A DNA stretch of 44,124 nucleotides from an uncultured Saprospiraceae bacterium (GCA_938028705.1 CALIZI010000179.1:1-44124), one strand, 5' to 3'; shown: positions 7,878 through 17,541, counted from the first letter of the stretch. The notes: generated by a model from the sequence alone, not told the origin. Numbers and translations: made by a program.

Positions 7878-9821
7878 ATGTCTAACCATATCAAATATTA
7901 TAAAGAAATTGATAGCTTAATTGACTACTCAATAGTATCTGAGCCAACCCAACTTTCTCTTTGGGAATCGCAGAATATGGTAAAAGACAGTTTGGATTTG
8001 ATAGATAAAAATTCTCAAAAATACGAACCCATTAAAGCCAAAGCCCACACGCCTCCGTATAAGATTCATAAATATTTTGCAAGACGACCATGGAATGTAT
8101 TTGCACAGATTATTTCAAAATTCAGCGAGGTAGATGATATCGTACTTGACCCTTTTTGCGGCGGTGGCGTAACGATTTATGAAGGTATCAAATTGGGAAG
8201 AAAAGTCATTGGTTTTGATTTAAATCCACTTTCTATTTTCGTGGTAGAAAGCATGTTGTTGAAGGGTAATGACATAAAATCCTTATTTGTAATATTCAAA
8301 GAATTAATTGATTATACGATTAATTTATACGATGATTATTATTTTGAATATGAAGGTGAGCAAATTCAAATACAGTGGACGGAGACTACTTTTTTAGTGG
8401 AATGTCCGGCTTGCCAAGAGCAAACTTCTCTTTCTAATGCCAATAAAATTCGTAATGGCATTTATCAATGTGAAAATAAAAACTGTGCATCACACGATTC
8501 AAAAAGTACAGGATTTGCTCAAAAAGATGCTACAAGAAAAGGTATCAAATATTTATCTTTGATAGGTCATAATGCCAATAAAAAAAGAGTCTCGAAATCG
8601 GTAAGTAAAGAAGATTTAACGAGATTGGATAAGCATTTAAAATATTTAGAAAATTTATGTAAAAAAAATAATATTGTACCCGCACAAGATATTATTCCTC
8701 TCAATTGGGATAGACAATATGAAGACCAACTCCAACAAAAAGGCATTATTCATTTTCAAGATTTATTTACCCGACGAAATTTATTAATCAATACACTTCT
8801 ATTCCAAAAGATTAAATCTTACGAAAAAGAGCTAACAGAAAATGACTACCAACTCCTGCGAATTGCCTTTAGCAACACCGTAAAAGACAGCAATATTATG
8901 TCATTTACGAATACGGGTTGGCAAAGCGGAAAACCTACGACATGGAGCAAACACGCTTATTGGATTCCTTCTCAATTTTGTGAAGTAAATATCTTGTCTG
9001 CCTTTATCAAATCTCTGAAAAGGGTCAAAAATTCCATTTCACATAATAGAAAATTCAACTACGTAGTAAATAGAGCAAAATCCTTTCAAGATTTGACAGA
9101 TGATGCCAATATTTTACTTCAAAACTGCGCGATATTCGAGGATAATATTCCTGATAATTCGGTAGATGCTATCATTACCGACCCGCCTTATGGCAGCAAT
9201 GTTCAATATTTGGAACTCTCTCATTTTTGGCATGTTTGGAATAAAGATATGTACAAACAAGCACCGAATTTTGCTTTAGAAGCTGTTGCGAATCGCAAAA
9301 AAGGATTTGAAGGGGCAAAATCTATGTATGATTATGAAGATAATTTATACAGTGTCTTTGAAGCCGCACATCGCGTATTGAAACCCGAAAAATACATGAT
9401 ACTTACTTTTAATAATAAAGACATTAGTGCATGGTTAGCTTTGTTATTTTCTATTTTTAAGGCGGGTTTTACGCTGGATAAAGACGGGATTTATTTTCAA
9501 GATGGTGTGGAAAATTATAAGCAAACCGCCCATACAAAGTATGACGGTTCACCTTATGGAGATTTTATTTATATTTTTAAAAAATCAAACCAAACATTAT
9601 CAAAAACTTATGATAATGAAAATGACTTTACCAATGATTTGCACACGGTTTTCTTAAAATATTTTAATGCAGATAATAATTTAGACAAATATTCTTTATT
9701 GATGAATATGTTTCACGAGGCGATTCCACTCATTGAAGGTTTTGCAAAATCTTATCTTGCCAATCAATCGCACAGTTTATATGCTAAATTTAATAAGTCA
9801 TATTTAAAGAAAATTTATTAA
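7878..9821 (+). CDS. DNA methyltransferase 1 of the operon (zinc-ribbon insert, DPPY motif)
   Basis: The 647-residue protein has the AdoMet motif DPFCGGG (91-97) after a HKYFARRPWN segment, and the catalytic motif DPPYGS near residues 434-439. Motif I precedes motif IV with about 340 residues between them, as in alpha-class amino-methyltransferases, where the target recognition domain lies between. That insert contains a zinc ribbon (CPAC near 176, then CENKNC). The type resembles the DUF1156-like adenine-specific methylases; DPPY favours N6-adenine. Its stop overlaps the next start by one base (TAATG). With the second methylase and the nuclease-helicase it looks like one restriction-modification operon. 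Modification activity is well supported; the target sequence is unknown. Confidence 0.85.
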   Translation: MSNHIKYYKEIDSLIDYSIVSEPTQLSLWESQNMVKDSLDLIDKNSQKYEPIKAKAHTPPYKIHKYFARRPWNVFAQIISKFSEVDDIVLDPFCGGGVTIYEGIKLGRKVIGFDLNPLSIFVVESMLLKGNDIKSLFVIFKELIDYTINLYDDYYFEYEGEQIQIQWTETTFLVECPACQEQTSLSNANKIRNGIYQCENKNCASHDSKSTGFAQKDATRKGIKYLSLIGHNANKKRVSKSVSKEDLTRLDKHLKYLENLCKKNNIVPAQDIIPLNWDRQYEDQLQQKGIIHFQDLFTRRNLLINTLLFQKIKSYEKELTENDYQLLRIAFSNTVKDSNIMSFTNTGWQSGKPTTWSKHAYWIPSQFCEVNILSAFIKSLKRVKNSISHNRKFNYVVNRAKSFQDLTDDANILLQNCAIFEDNIPDNSVDAIITDPPYGSNVQYLELSHFWHVWNKDMYKQAPNFALEAVANRKKGFEGAKSMYDYEDNLYSVFEAAHRVLKPEKYMILTFNNKDISAWLALLFSIFKAGFTLDKDGIYFQDGVENYKQTAHTKYDGSPYGDFIYIFKKSNQTLSKTYDNENDFTNDLHTVFLKYFNADNNLDKYSLLMNMFHEAIPLIEGFAKSYLANQSHSLYAKFNKSYLKKIY

Positions 9822-11152
9822 TGAGTAGAGTTAGTGAACAGAAGGTCATTCTTCATGAGGAATTGCATGAAAATCTCATTGCCGATTATACTAATTTGCT
9901 GGATGAATTGATAGAAAATTACCCTGTTTCAGAGGCTTTTCAATTCAAAAAATTAGTCAATTTCAATGAAAATAAAACACTGCCGATACACAGTTGGTAC
10001 GAGTACAAACAAGGCTATGCAAAGTCTTTGGTAAAGGAGATTATTGCTCGTGAAAAACCGGATAAAAATGACTACATACTCGACCCTTTTTGTGGGGTAG
10101 GTACGACCAATTTGGTCTCAAAATCAATGGGTTATAATAGTATTGGTTTTGATATAAATCCGATGGCTTTCTTTGCTGCCAAAGTGAAATTGCACGATTA
10201 TACCGACCAAGATATAGCATTAATAAAGGACTACATTAAAGGCTTTCATTCGCGTAAAAAATGGAAACTCAAATCCACTCCAAAAGTAGTTGATTCTTCT
10301 TTTTTGCCTCAACAGTTTGACCAATTATCAAGAATAAAAGCTTACATCGAATCATTAGAAAATAACGCAGCAAAGCATGTACTAAATTTGGCATATCTAT
10401 CTATCATTGAAGATGCGTCTATAAGGATGAAAGATGGTAATGGCATTAAATTAAAAAGTAATAAAAAACAAATAGACGATTTATATTTATATTTTTTAGA
10501 TAAATGCAAGAAAATGCTTAACGAATTGGCTGCAAGTCAATTTCCTGTACCTACGAAACATCATATTTTTAATAGCTCAATGTTGATAGACAAGAGTTTT
10601 GAGCAAATCAAATCTCACAAAGTCGCCTTGTCCGTTTTTTCACCGCCTTATGCCAATTGTTTTGATTATTGTGAAGTCTATAAATTGGAATTTTGGATGG
10701 GTGGTTTTGTGGAATCTTATGCAGGTTTTGCCAAATATCGGTCAATCGCTTTGCGTTCTCATGTCAATTCAAAATTTGACCATTCGATAAAAAATTATCA
10801 AGAAGATGTTGATGTAATAGCCAATTTAATTGCTACATTTAATATTTGGAATAAAAATATACCTGATATGCTGCGCGGTTATTTTGATGATATGTACGAG
10901 ATACTTGCCCGTCAATTTCAACTGATGAAAAACGGTGCAAAATGTTATATCGTTGTTGCCAATTCAGCGTATAAAGGCATCATGGTGCCGACTGATTTAT
11001 TGCTTGCAAAAATCGCCGTTGACATTGGTTATCAATATGTTGACATCATGTATGCGCGAAAAATCAGGGCTTCCGTACAACAAATGATTGAACTCAATGC
11101 CCAATACGGAAATTTGATGCGCGAATCCATTATCGAATTGCGAAAACCATGA
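9821..11152 (+). CDS. DNA methyltransferase 2 of the operon (SPPY motif)
   Basis: The 443-residue protein has motif I DPFCGVGTTN (about 88-97) followed by IGFDINPMAFF, and motif IV SPPYANCFDY (about 273-282). Motif order and spacing are again alpha-like, but it is shorter than its neighbour, lacks the zinc ribbon and is not a recent duplicate of it. SPPY is common in N4-cytosine methylases but also occurs in adenine enzymes, so the base is open. It overlaps methyltransferase 1 by one base and the nuclease-helicase gene by four bases (ATGA), so the three are very likely translated in a coupled way. Two different methylases with one nuclease suggest that each modifies one strand of a non-palindromic site (inference). 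Confidence 0.85.
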   Translation: MSRVSEQKVILHEELHENLIADYTNLLDELIENYPVSEAFQFKKLVNFNENKTLPIHSWYEYKQGYAKSLVKEIIAREKPDKNDYILDPFCGVGTTNLVSKSMGYNSIGFDINPMAFFAAKVKLHDYTDQDIALIKDYIKGFHSRKKWKLKSTPKVVDSSFLPQQFDQLSRIKAYIESLENNAAKHVLNLAYLSIIEDASIRMKDGNGIKLKSNKKQIDDLYLYFLDKCKKMLNELAASQFPVPTKHHIFNSSMLIDKSFEQIKSHKVALSVFSPPYANCFDYCEVYKLEFWMGGFVESYAGFAKYRSIALRSHVNSKFDHSIKNYQEDVDVIANLIATFNIWNKNIPDMLRGYFDDMYEILARQFQLMKNGAKCYIVVANSAYKGIMVPTDLLLAKIAVDIGYQYVDIMYARKIRASVQQMIELNAQYGNLMRESIIELRKP

Positions 11153-13998
11153 AATATCACGACATACTCAAAGACAAACACTCGGATTGGCGGAGTATAG
11201 AAACCGCAATAGAAGCCTTGCCGAAAAGCAATGATAAAGGCGAGGTATTCGAGCAATTTGTGTATGCGTATTTGAAACTTCATCAGCAACTTTACCAAAT
11301 CCAAGATGTGTATCGTGCGGGTTCGATTCCTACACAATACCTCAATCAATATCAATTGGAGAAAAAGGATAGCGGCGTGGACGGATTGATGATTTTGAAG
11401 AACCAAAAAGCGGCTGCCTACCAAGCCAAATTCAGAACGAATCGAAAAAAACCTTCCTATGATGAACTCGCAAAATTTTGGGTAGAAGCCCAACATACAG
11501 ATTTTAATTATACGATTGCCAATTGTTATTCCATTACCAAATTAGCACAAAAACAAGCCAAGCATCTGCAAATATTGGTTGATGATTTTGACAATTTGGA
11601 TGCAGATTTTTTTGAACAATTATATGAATTTACAAATAACTCAAAAACGATAAAACGGAAAATATTTGAACCCTACGATTTTCAAAAAAACATTATAGAA
11701 GATACGATAACCGGTTTTCAGACCGAAGAAAGAGGCAAAATCATCGCCGCTTGCGGAACGGGCAAAACACTGACTTCACTTTGGATAACAGAACGCTTGA
11801 AGGCAACTCAAACGCTCTTTCTTGCACCAAGTCTCGCACTTATCAAACAAACACTCGAAGCATGGGCAAATCAGACTTCAACACCCTTCAATTACCTTTG
11901 TGTTTGTAGTGATAAAACGGTTTCTGCCGACCTCGACGAAGGTGATATAAATGCCAATGACCTCAATATTCCGGTGACAACCAATGTTTTAGAAATCACG
12001 AATTTTATCACGCAAAAATCAAATCAACCCAAATATATTTTCTCTACTTACCAATCTATTCCCGTCATAGCCGAAGTATTTAACACAGTTAATGACTTTG
12101 AATTTGACTTAATTATATTCGACGAAGCCCACCGCACGGCAGGTGCAAAAGAAACCAATTTATTTGGGCTTGCATTGAATAATAATACGATTCCCGCCTC
12201 AAAAAGATTGTTTATGACCGCCACCGAAAGGCTTTTAAAGCCAAGTCTGAAACAAGCCGCAGAGGAAGCCGACAGGATTGTTTTTTCTATGGATGACGAA
12301 GACGTTTATGGCAAACTTTTTCATAGATTCAACTTCGGACAAGCTATTGAGGAGAAAGTCATATCGGATTATCAAGTCATTGTAGCGGGCATACAAGAAG
12401 CTGAAATATACGAGTGGATAAAAGAAAATAAAGACCTTGAAAACCTAACTAATACAGAGGAATTTCAAACAACTGCCCAAACCTTATTTGCCCAACTCAT
12501 CCTCTCCAAAGCTCTCAAACAATATCCAATCCATAAAGTCATTACCTTTCATTCGTCGGTACACAATGCGAAGGTTTTTACCGGAAAAACAGCTAATCTT
12601 ACTCCGCTTAAAACTGTCATACAAGAATTTAATCCAACTATAAATGACCAAGATTTGTACCTCTCACATATCAACGGCAGTATGCCCGTAGGTGACAGGC
12701 AGGAGATACTCGACTCCTTTAAATCCGCACAATATGCTGTCCTTTCCAATGCACGATGTCTTACCGAAGGGGTGGATGTGCCGATGATTGATTCCGTTTA
12801 TTTTGTTGACCCTAAACATGCTATGATTGACATTGTACAGGCTTGTGGAAGGGCATTGAGAAAACCAAAAAATCAGCCGGATAAGACTGCATTTTTTATC
12901 ATTCCGATACTTATTCCCGACCAAGAAAATGAAGATGAAATCCTTAATTCACAATCATTTGAAACCGTTTTTAATGTATTACAATCACTCCGCGACCAAG
13001 ATGATAGACTTGCAGAATGGGTTAATGAATTGAATAAAAATGCAGTACGTGGTAAGATTCCTAAATTCAAAAATAAAAAATACAAACCTATTTCTTTGGT
13101 GCTTCCCAAACGTATTGATTTATCTGATTTTGAAGAAAAATTATATCTCAAAATTGCTACGGTTAATGCCAATCCTTCCATACGTTCCAAGAAAACCGAT
13201 GATAAACGGAAGAGTGATTATAAGAGAATTTTCAGGACAATAAAAGATTACAACTTTGAGAAATATATGAATGGTTTGGTCAAACCGACCATTCAAAAAT
13301 ATCAATCAGGGCAAAAATCAATTCCTAATGAAGCATTAAAGATAGATAACAATAATGTGTCGCATACCCGTGAATTAGGTTTAATTCAAAAGGATGAAAA
13401 TAAATCTCGACATCATATCATCACACCGCTTGGTGAAAAATATTTAAATAGGGAAATTGCTGATAAAGAGTTATTTAAAAGACAGATGCTGCGCTTTTCC
13501 GAATCAGATAATTCACGTATTATATTTCCGTATAGGTCTTTTATTAAAATTTTATTAGAAGTCGAATCGGTTAATTTTTATGAATTTATTTTTGCGATTT
13601 ATACCATGCTTGATTCGTCCGAATCAAGTATCCGCAAAGCGGTAGATGATATTAATTTCCTGCGAAATAACTATCCTAATTTACCTCTCACCAGCCAAGC
13701 CAATCGAAAAAGTATCTTGGGAGATTTGAATAAACACTTCAATACTTCCTATGAAATCAATGAGATTTGGGGGAGTACGACTGTTAAAAATCAATTTGGT
13801 TATTTCAAGAACCATTTAAGTCTTTTTGATGAAATTATAAGCACCGACAATCAGTTCATTTATCTCAAAGAAAAATCAACTGCAAAAGCGCAAAATATCC
13901 TATCAATTGACAATAAACTCGAATACGAAACAGACTATTCTAAAATCCTCAAAAAATATATTTCAGCTTTTATCAAAGTAGTTATTTTTACAATTTGA
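11149..13998 (+). CDS. Restriction nuclease fused to SF2 helicase
   Basis: The 949-residue protein starts with a PD-(D/E)XK domain of Mrr-like type: GEVFEQF (31-37), D78 in GVDGL, and Q92/K94 in AYQAKF. A DEAD/DEAH helicase core follows: Walker A ACGTGKT (about 202-208), DEAH (about 324-327), TATE motif III, and QACGRALR motif VI (about 563-570). The last 330 residues match no domain I recognise; they include an ITPLGEKYL winged-helix-like piece and could hold DNA recognition. The order nuclease-helicase resembles type ISP enzymes (LlaGI type), but there the methylase and recognition domains are in the same chain, while here they are separate genes. Type III Res proteins instead have the nuclease at the C-terminus. 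It is likely an ATP-dependent restriction subunit. Confidence 0.85.
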   Translation: MKYHDILKDKHSDWRSIETAIEALPKSNDKGEVFEQFVYAYLKLHQQLYQIQDVYRAGSIPTQYLNQYQLEKKDSGVDGLMILKNQKAAAYQAKFRTNRKKPSYDELAKFWVEAQHTDFNYTIANCYSITKLAQKQAKHLQILVDDFDNLDADFFEQLYEFTNNSKTIKRKIFEPYDFQKNIIEDTITGFQTEERGKIIAACGTGKTLTSLWITERLKATQTLFLAPSLALIKQTLEAWANQTSTPFNYLCVCSDKTVSADLDEGDINANDLNIPVTTNVLEITNFITQKSNQPKYIFSTYQSIPVIAEVFNTVNDFEFDLIIFDEAHRTAGAKETNLFGLALNNNTIPASKRLFMTATERLLKPSLKQAAEEADRIVFSMDDEDVYGKLFHRFNFGQAIEEKVISDYQVIVAGIQEAEIYEWIKENKDLENLTNTEEFQTTAQTLFAQLILSKALKQYPIHKVITFHSSVHNAKVFTGKTANLTPLKTVIQEFNPTINDQDLYLSHINGSMPVGDRQEILDSFKSAQYAVLSNARCLTEGVDVPMIDSVYFVDPKHAMIDIVQACGRALRKPKNQPDKTAFFIIPILIPDQENEDEILNSQSFETVFNVLQSLRDQDDRLAEWVNELNKNAVRGKIPKFKNKKYKPISLVLPKRIDLSDFEEKLYLKIATVNANPSIRSKKTDDKRKSDYKRIFRTIKDYNFEKYMNGLVKPTIQKYQSGQKSIPNEALKIDNNNVSHTRELGLIQKDENKSRHHIITPLGEKYLNREIADKELFKRQMLRFSESDNSRIIFPYRSFIKILLEVESVNFYEFIFAIYTMLDSSESSIRKAVDDINFLRNNYPNLPLTSQANRKSILGDLNKHFNTSYEINEIWGSTTVKNQFGYFKNHLSLFDEIISTDNQFIYLKEKSTAKAQNILSIDNKLEYETDYSKILKKYISAFIKVVIFTI

Positions 13999-14061
13999 AC
14001 TATACGATTCAACAAAACGTTATTCAAACATTATCGCGTTCAGCACTTCAATATTAAAAAA

Positions 14062-15729
14062 ATGAGTACAACGGAAGAAAAAAAGAACCTCAATTTCATA
14101 GAGCAAATCATAGAAAACGACTTGGCAGAAGGCAAGAACGACAATCGGGTACATACCCGTTTTCCGCCCGAGCCGAATGGTTTTTTGCACATCGGACATG
14201 CCAAGTCGATATGTTTGAATTTTATGATTGCGGGGCAGTACGGCGGCAAGACCAATTTGCGATTTGACGATACCAATCCGACCAAAGAAGACCAACGATA
14301 CGTGGATGCGATACAGGAAGATATTGAGTGGTTGGGCTTTGAATGGGCGGGCGAGACGCTGTTTACTTCCGACTATTTCGGAACGCTGTACGACTATGCG
14401 GTGCGCCTTATCAAAGACGGCAAAGCATACGTAGATGATTCGACGGCAGAGGAGATGGCAGCCATCAAAGGTACGCCGACAGTGCCGGGCAAAAACAGCC
14501 CTTTTCGTGAACGGAGTGTGGAGGAAAATCTGGATTTATTTGCACGTATGAAGGCGGGTGAATTTGACGAAGGCGCGAAGGCATTACGTGCCAAAATAGA
14601 CATGTCGCACCCGAATATGCACATGCGCGACCCGGTCATTTATCGCATCAAAAAAGCGCATCACCACCGCACAGGCAATGAGTGGAGTATCTACCCAATG
14701 TACGATTTTGCACATGGTTATTCGGATTCGATTGAGGGCATTACGCACTCCTTGTGTACGCTCGAATTTGAGGTGCATCGCCCTTTGTATGATTGGTTGA
14801 TTGATGCGCTTGACTTGTATCATCCGCAACAAATTGAGTTTGCACGGCTCAACCTAAACTATACCGTCATGAGTAAGCGAAAATTGCTACAACTCGTTGA
14901 GGATGGCGTAGTTACGGATTGGGACGACCCGCGTATGCCTACAATTTCGGGGATGCGCCGACGCGGTTATACTGCCGCTGCGATTCGTAATTTTGCAACG
15001 CGCGTAGGCATTGCCAAGCGCGAAAATGTGATTGATTTGTCGCTACTCGAATTTTGTGTACGCGAAGATTTGAATAAAATAACGCCGCGTGTGATGACGG
15101 TGCTGAATCCCGTAAAATTGGTCATCACCAATTACCCCGAAGGCGAGACGGACGAAATGGAAGTCATCAATAATCCTGAACGCCCGGAGGATGGTTCGCG
15201 CAAGCTACCATTTAGCCGCGAATTGTATATTGAACGCGATGATTTTATGGAAGACCCGCCTAAGAAATTTTTCCGATTGGGTCCGGGCAGAAATGTGCGT
15301 TTGAAAGGCGCGTATATCATCAATTGCCATGATTTTGTGAAGGATGAAAAGGGCGAAGTTACGGAGATTCACTGCACTTATTATCCCGATTCGCGTAGCG
15401 GACAAGATACGAGTGGCATCAAGTCGAAAGGCGTATTGCATTGGGTGTCGATACCTCATGCGATAGATGTGGAAGTGCGTCAGTATGACCGCCTTTTTTC
15501 GGATGAATCGCCCGATGGTCACAAGGATAAATCGTTTATGGAATTTCTAAATCCCAATTCTTTGACTTGCATTACGGCGAAGGCTGAACCGAGTCTTGCC
15601 GAAGCGAAGGCGGGTGATAAATTTCAGTTTATGCGTAAAGGGTATTTTTGTGTTGACCCGGATTCTTCGGCTGATAAGGTGGTGTTTAATCGGACGGTGA
15701 CGTTGCGGGATGGGTGGAAGAAGAAGTAG
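14062..15729 (+). CDS. glnS: Glutaminyl-tRNA synthetase
   Basis: The 555-residue protein is a class I synthetase that charges tRNA-Gln. It has PPEPNGFLHIGHAKS (35-49, containing HIGH) and the KMSKS-type loop VMSKR (269-273). Middle segments such as RFDDTNPTKE and YPMYDFAHGYSDSIEGITHSLCTLEF are typical of GlnRS, and the C-terminal half has the two beta-barrel anticodon-binding domains (REDFM, GRNVRLKGAYII). Length matches the bacterial family. It lies between two restriction-modification systems: the nuclease-helicase gene ends 63 bases before it and the MjaI-type gene starts 33 bases after it. Its own promoter is not obvious. Confidence 0.97.
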   Translation: MSTTEEKKNLNFIEQIIENDLAEGKNDNRVHTRFPPEPNGFLHIGHAKSICLNFMIAGQYGGKTNLRFDDTNPTKEDQRYVDAIQEDIEWLGFEWAGETLFTSDYFGTLYDYAVRLIKDGKAYVDDSTAEEMAAIKGTPTVPGKNSPFRERSVEENLDLFARMKAGEFDEGAKALRAKIDMSHPNMHMRDPVIYRIKKAHHHRTGNEWSIYPMYDFAHGYSDSIEGITHSLCTLEFEVHRPLYDWLIDALDLYHPQQIEFARLNLNYTVMSKRKLLQLVEDGVVTDWDDPRMPTISGMRRRGYTAAAIRNFATRVGIAKRENVIDLSLLEFCVREDLNKITPRVMTVLNPVKLVITNYPEGETDEMEVINNPERPEDGSRKLPFSRELYIERDDFMEDPPKKFFRLGPGRNVRLKGAYIINCHDFVKDEKGEVTEIHCTYYPDSRSGQDTSGIKSKGVLHWVSIPHAIDVEVRQYDRLFSDESPDGHKDKSFMEFLNPNSLTCITAKAEPSLAEAKAGDKFQFMRKGYFCVDPDSSADKVVFNRTVTLRDGWKKK

Positions 15730-15762
15730 AGTGAATTATTCATCTAAGTAACCAGTAAATTT

Positions 15763-16383
15763 ATGGCATACACCGGTGGTCCTTTGAATGAATTAAACGG
15801 TAAAATGGGAATTTCTGCCCCTTACAGGAGTGTTCCTGTCATGAAATTAATAAGGGCGCATCATCCTAAAAGTAAAGACGAATTAGTTGAACTCATAAAA
15901 TGGCATTCAGAAAATAAGTGCGAATGTGGAATTGTCAGTCAGGGAACGATAGAATCCTTTGGAAAAAATCTTTATGAATCACAAATAAAATACTGGGGAA
16001 CGTATAGATATAGCTTGCAAGACTGCATCCAATGGGAATACGATTTATTTATTGTCCAATCTCTAAAAGGTGGAATAATTGAGAACAAAGCTATCAGGGA
16101 ACTCAAAAATAAAATTTCAGAATTCTCTTTTGAGGAAGCCGAAGGTTTTTTGGATGAGGAACTTAGGGTTGATATTATCATTAAAAAAGATTTTGATGTG
16201 ATGGCTGGCATACAAGTCAAGCCTCTAACATTCAAGAAAATGAGACAAGAAGTAATTACCTTCAACAAAAAAGCCAATCAAAAATGGGGAAAACCTGTAT
16301 TCTATCTTTACTACGATGGAGGTGAAAATTTTGTAAACATTGATGAACTTATTTTATCAATTCGTGAACTATCAATCAAATAA
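15763..16383 (+). CDS. MjaI-family type II restriction endonuclease
   Basis: The 206-residue protein resembles the RE_MjaI family. The nuclease core appears to be D137 in LRVDIII and Q151/K153 in AGIQVKP, a D-(13)-QxK variant of PD-(D/E)XK; GIQxKP is a recurring feature of that family as I recall it. The archetype MjaI cuts CTAG; the specificity here is unproven. It begins 33 bases after glnS on the same strand. It is convergent with, and overlaps by 12 bases, an N4-cytosine-type methyltransferase, which supports a complete type II system. If glnS transcription reads through, the nuclease would be expressed with a housekeeping gene, so methylase expression must be adequate on its own. Confidence 0.75.
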   Translation: MAYTGGPLNELNGKMGISAPYRSVPVMKLIRAHHPKSKDELVELIKWHSENKCECGIVSQGTIESFGKNLYESQIKYWGTYRYSLQDCIQWEYDLFIVQSLKGGIIENKAIRELKNKISEFSFEEAEGFLDEELRVDIIIKKDFDVMAGIQVKPLTFKKMRQEVITFNKKANQKWGKPVFYLYYDGGENFVNIDELILSIRELSIK

Positions 16384-17490
16384 TGTTTCTCCCTTACTTT
16401 TGAGTTCCTTACTCGCAAACTCTAAATTCAGAGGTTTCACAGAATTATAGCTTGCTAAAAAACGATTCCCTTTTTTATCTATTTTTGTAACAAATCGCAA
16501 TTGAATATCAGTCTCTTGCTTTGTCATTACGGGAAATTTTAGGTTTTCATTATAGTGCTTTACCGGATTTTTCTTTGGGTCAGCATTTCTTTTTGTGATA
16601 AATTCAATATGTTGGTCGATTCGATTTTGGATTGCTGAATTAAAGAAATTAATCGGTGTAGATGCTATGTTGTCGGTAATGATGTCCGAAAACATTGGGT
16701 CAATTTCATACCCAATACTATTCCTGTTTGCAGCAATCGAAGCCAGTAAAGTTGTTCCGGTGCCTAAGAATGGGTCTAAAACTGTATCCCCTTGCAAAGA
16801 ATACATGTTAATCAGTCTGTAAGGTAGTTCAAAGGGATAGGCAGCACTTCTTTTTCTTGTTTCAGAATTATTAATTTTCTGTTTAGTTCCTTTGAAATCC
16901 CACAAGTCAGAAAACCAGACATTTCTTTCTTCCCAGAAAAAAGCACTTTCTTTTCGTTCCTTTTTTTCGCTGGCTGTTTTGAATTGCCTTTTCCCTCCTT
17001 TTCTAAAAATGAGAATCCACTCATGTTCTAAAGTTACATAAGCACCCGCAGGCAGCATCCCCGAACCCATAAATTTATTCGGCGCATTGGTCTGTTTTCT
17101 CCAAAGTATGTTTGGTAAATTTGAAATACCTAACTTTTGAAATGCCGTTATGATTCTTGCATGATTTGGATACAGCGCAAAATGACCATTAATTGTCCGG
17201 GTGGCATCACCAATATTAATGCAGACAAATCCGCCGGGAATCAAGACTCTATTTACTTCTTGCCATATTTTATCAAGCTCTAAGTGCATCAGTTCAAATG
17301 CTTTTGCTCCATTATTTTCATCCAGACAGGCTTGTATTTCCGGGTTTTGTTTTGCCATAATTTCATCCCACATTTGAATCATGGGATAAGGAGGAGATGT
17401 TAAAACAAGTTCTATGGAATTATCTCTTAATTGCTCCATTTTCTGAGCAGCTCCAATGATTACCCTATGGTTTGTTGTCGCTGATTTCAT
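16372..17490 (-). CDS. N4-cytosine-type DNA methyltransferase of the MjaI-like system
   Basis: The 372-residue protein has motif IV LTSPPYPMIQ (SPPY at 32-35) near the N-terminus and motif I DPFLGTGTT near residue 240, so it is a beta-class enzyme. SPPY together with the MjaI-type partner points to an N4-cytosine methylase protecting the same site (CTAG if the archetype holds). Between the motifs lies the recognition region with HEWILIFRKGG. Its 3-prime end overlaps the restriction gene by 12 bases tail to tail. A TAGATTTG box lies only five bases upstream of the start codon, which would give a leaderless or nearly leaderless message. The gene is complete. Confidence 0.87.
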   Translation of the reverse strand: MKSATTNHRVIIGAAQKMEQLRDNSIELVLTSPPYPMIQMWDEIMAKQNPEIQACLDENNGAKAFELMHLELDKIWQEVNRVLIPGGFVCINIGDATRTINGHFALYPNHARIITAFQKLGISNLPNILWRKQTNAPNKFMGSGMLPAGAYVTLEHEWILIFRKGGKRQFKTASEKKERKESAFFWEERNVWFSDLWDFKGTKQKINNSETRKRSAAYPFELPYRLINMYSLQGDTVLDPFLGTGTTLLASIAANRNSIGYEIDPMFSDIITDNIASTPINFFNSAIQNRIDQHIEFITKRNADPKKNPVKHYNENLKFPVMTKQETDIQLRFVTKIDKKGNRFLASYNSVKPLNLEFASKELKSKGETLFD

Positions 17491-17494
17491 TCCA

Positions 17495-17502
17495 CAAATC
17501 TA
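17495..17502 (-). promoter_or_regulatory. -7 box (TAGATTTG) just before the methyltransferase start
   Basis: Read on the minus strand, TAGATTTG matches TAnnTTTG and ends five bases before the ATG at 17490. Transcription would start at or next to the start codon, so the transcript may be leaderless. No TTG at -33 is seen, so this may be chance. Confidence 0.25.
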
Positions 17503-17541
17503 CAAAAAGTTATTTGAAGATGATGTTTGTTAAACATACCA

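Noticed and set aside
7878-13998. BREX, DISARM or Druantia
   Set aside because: No PglZ/BrxC, DUF1998 or PLD-type proteins, nor the very large Druantia helicase, are present. The two-methylase plus nuclease-helicase set does not match them.
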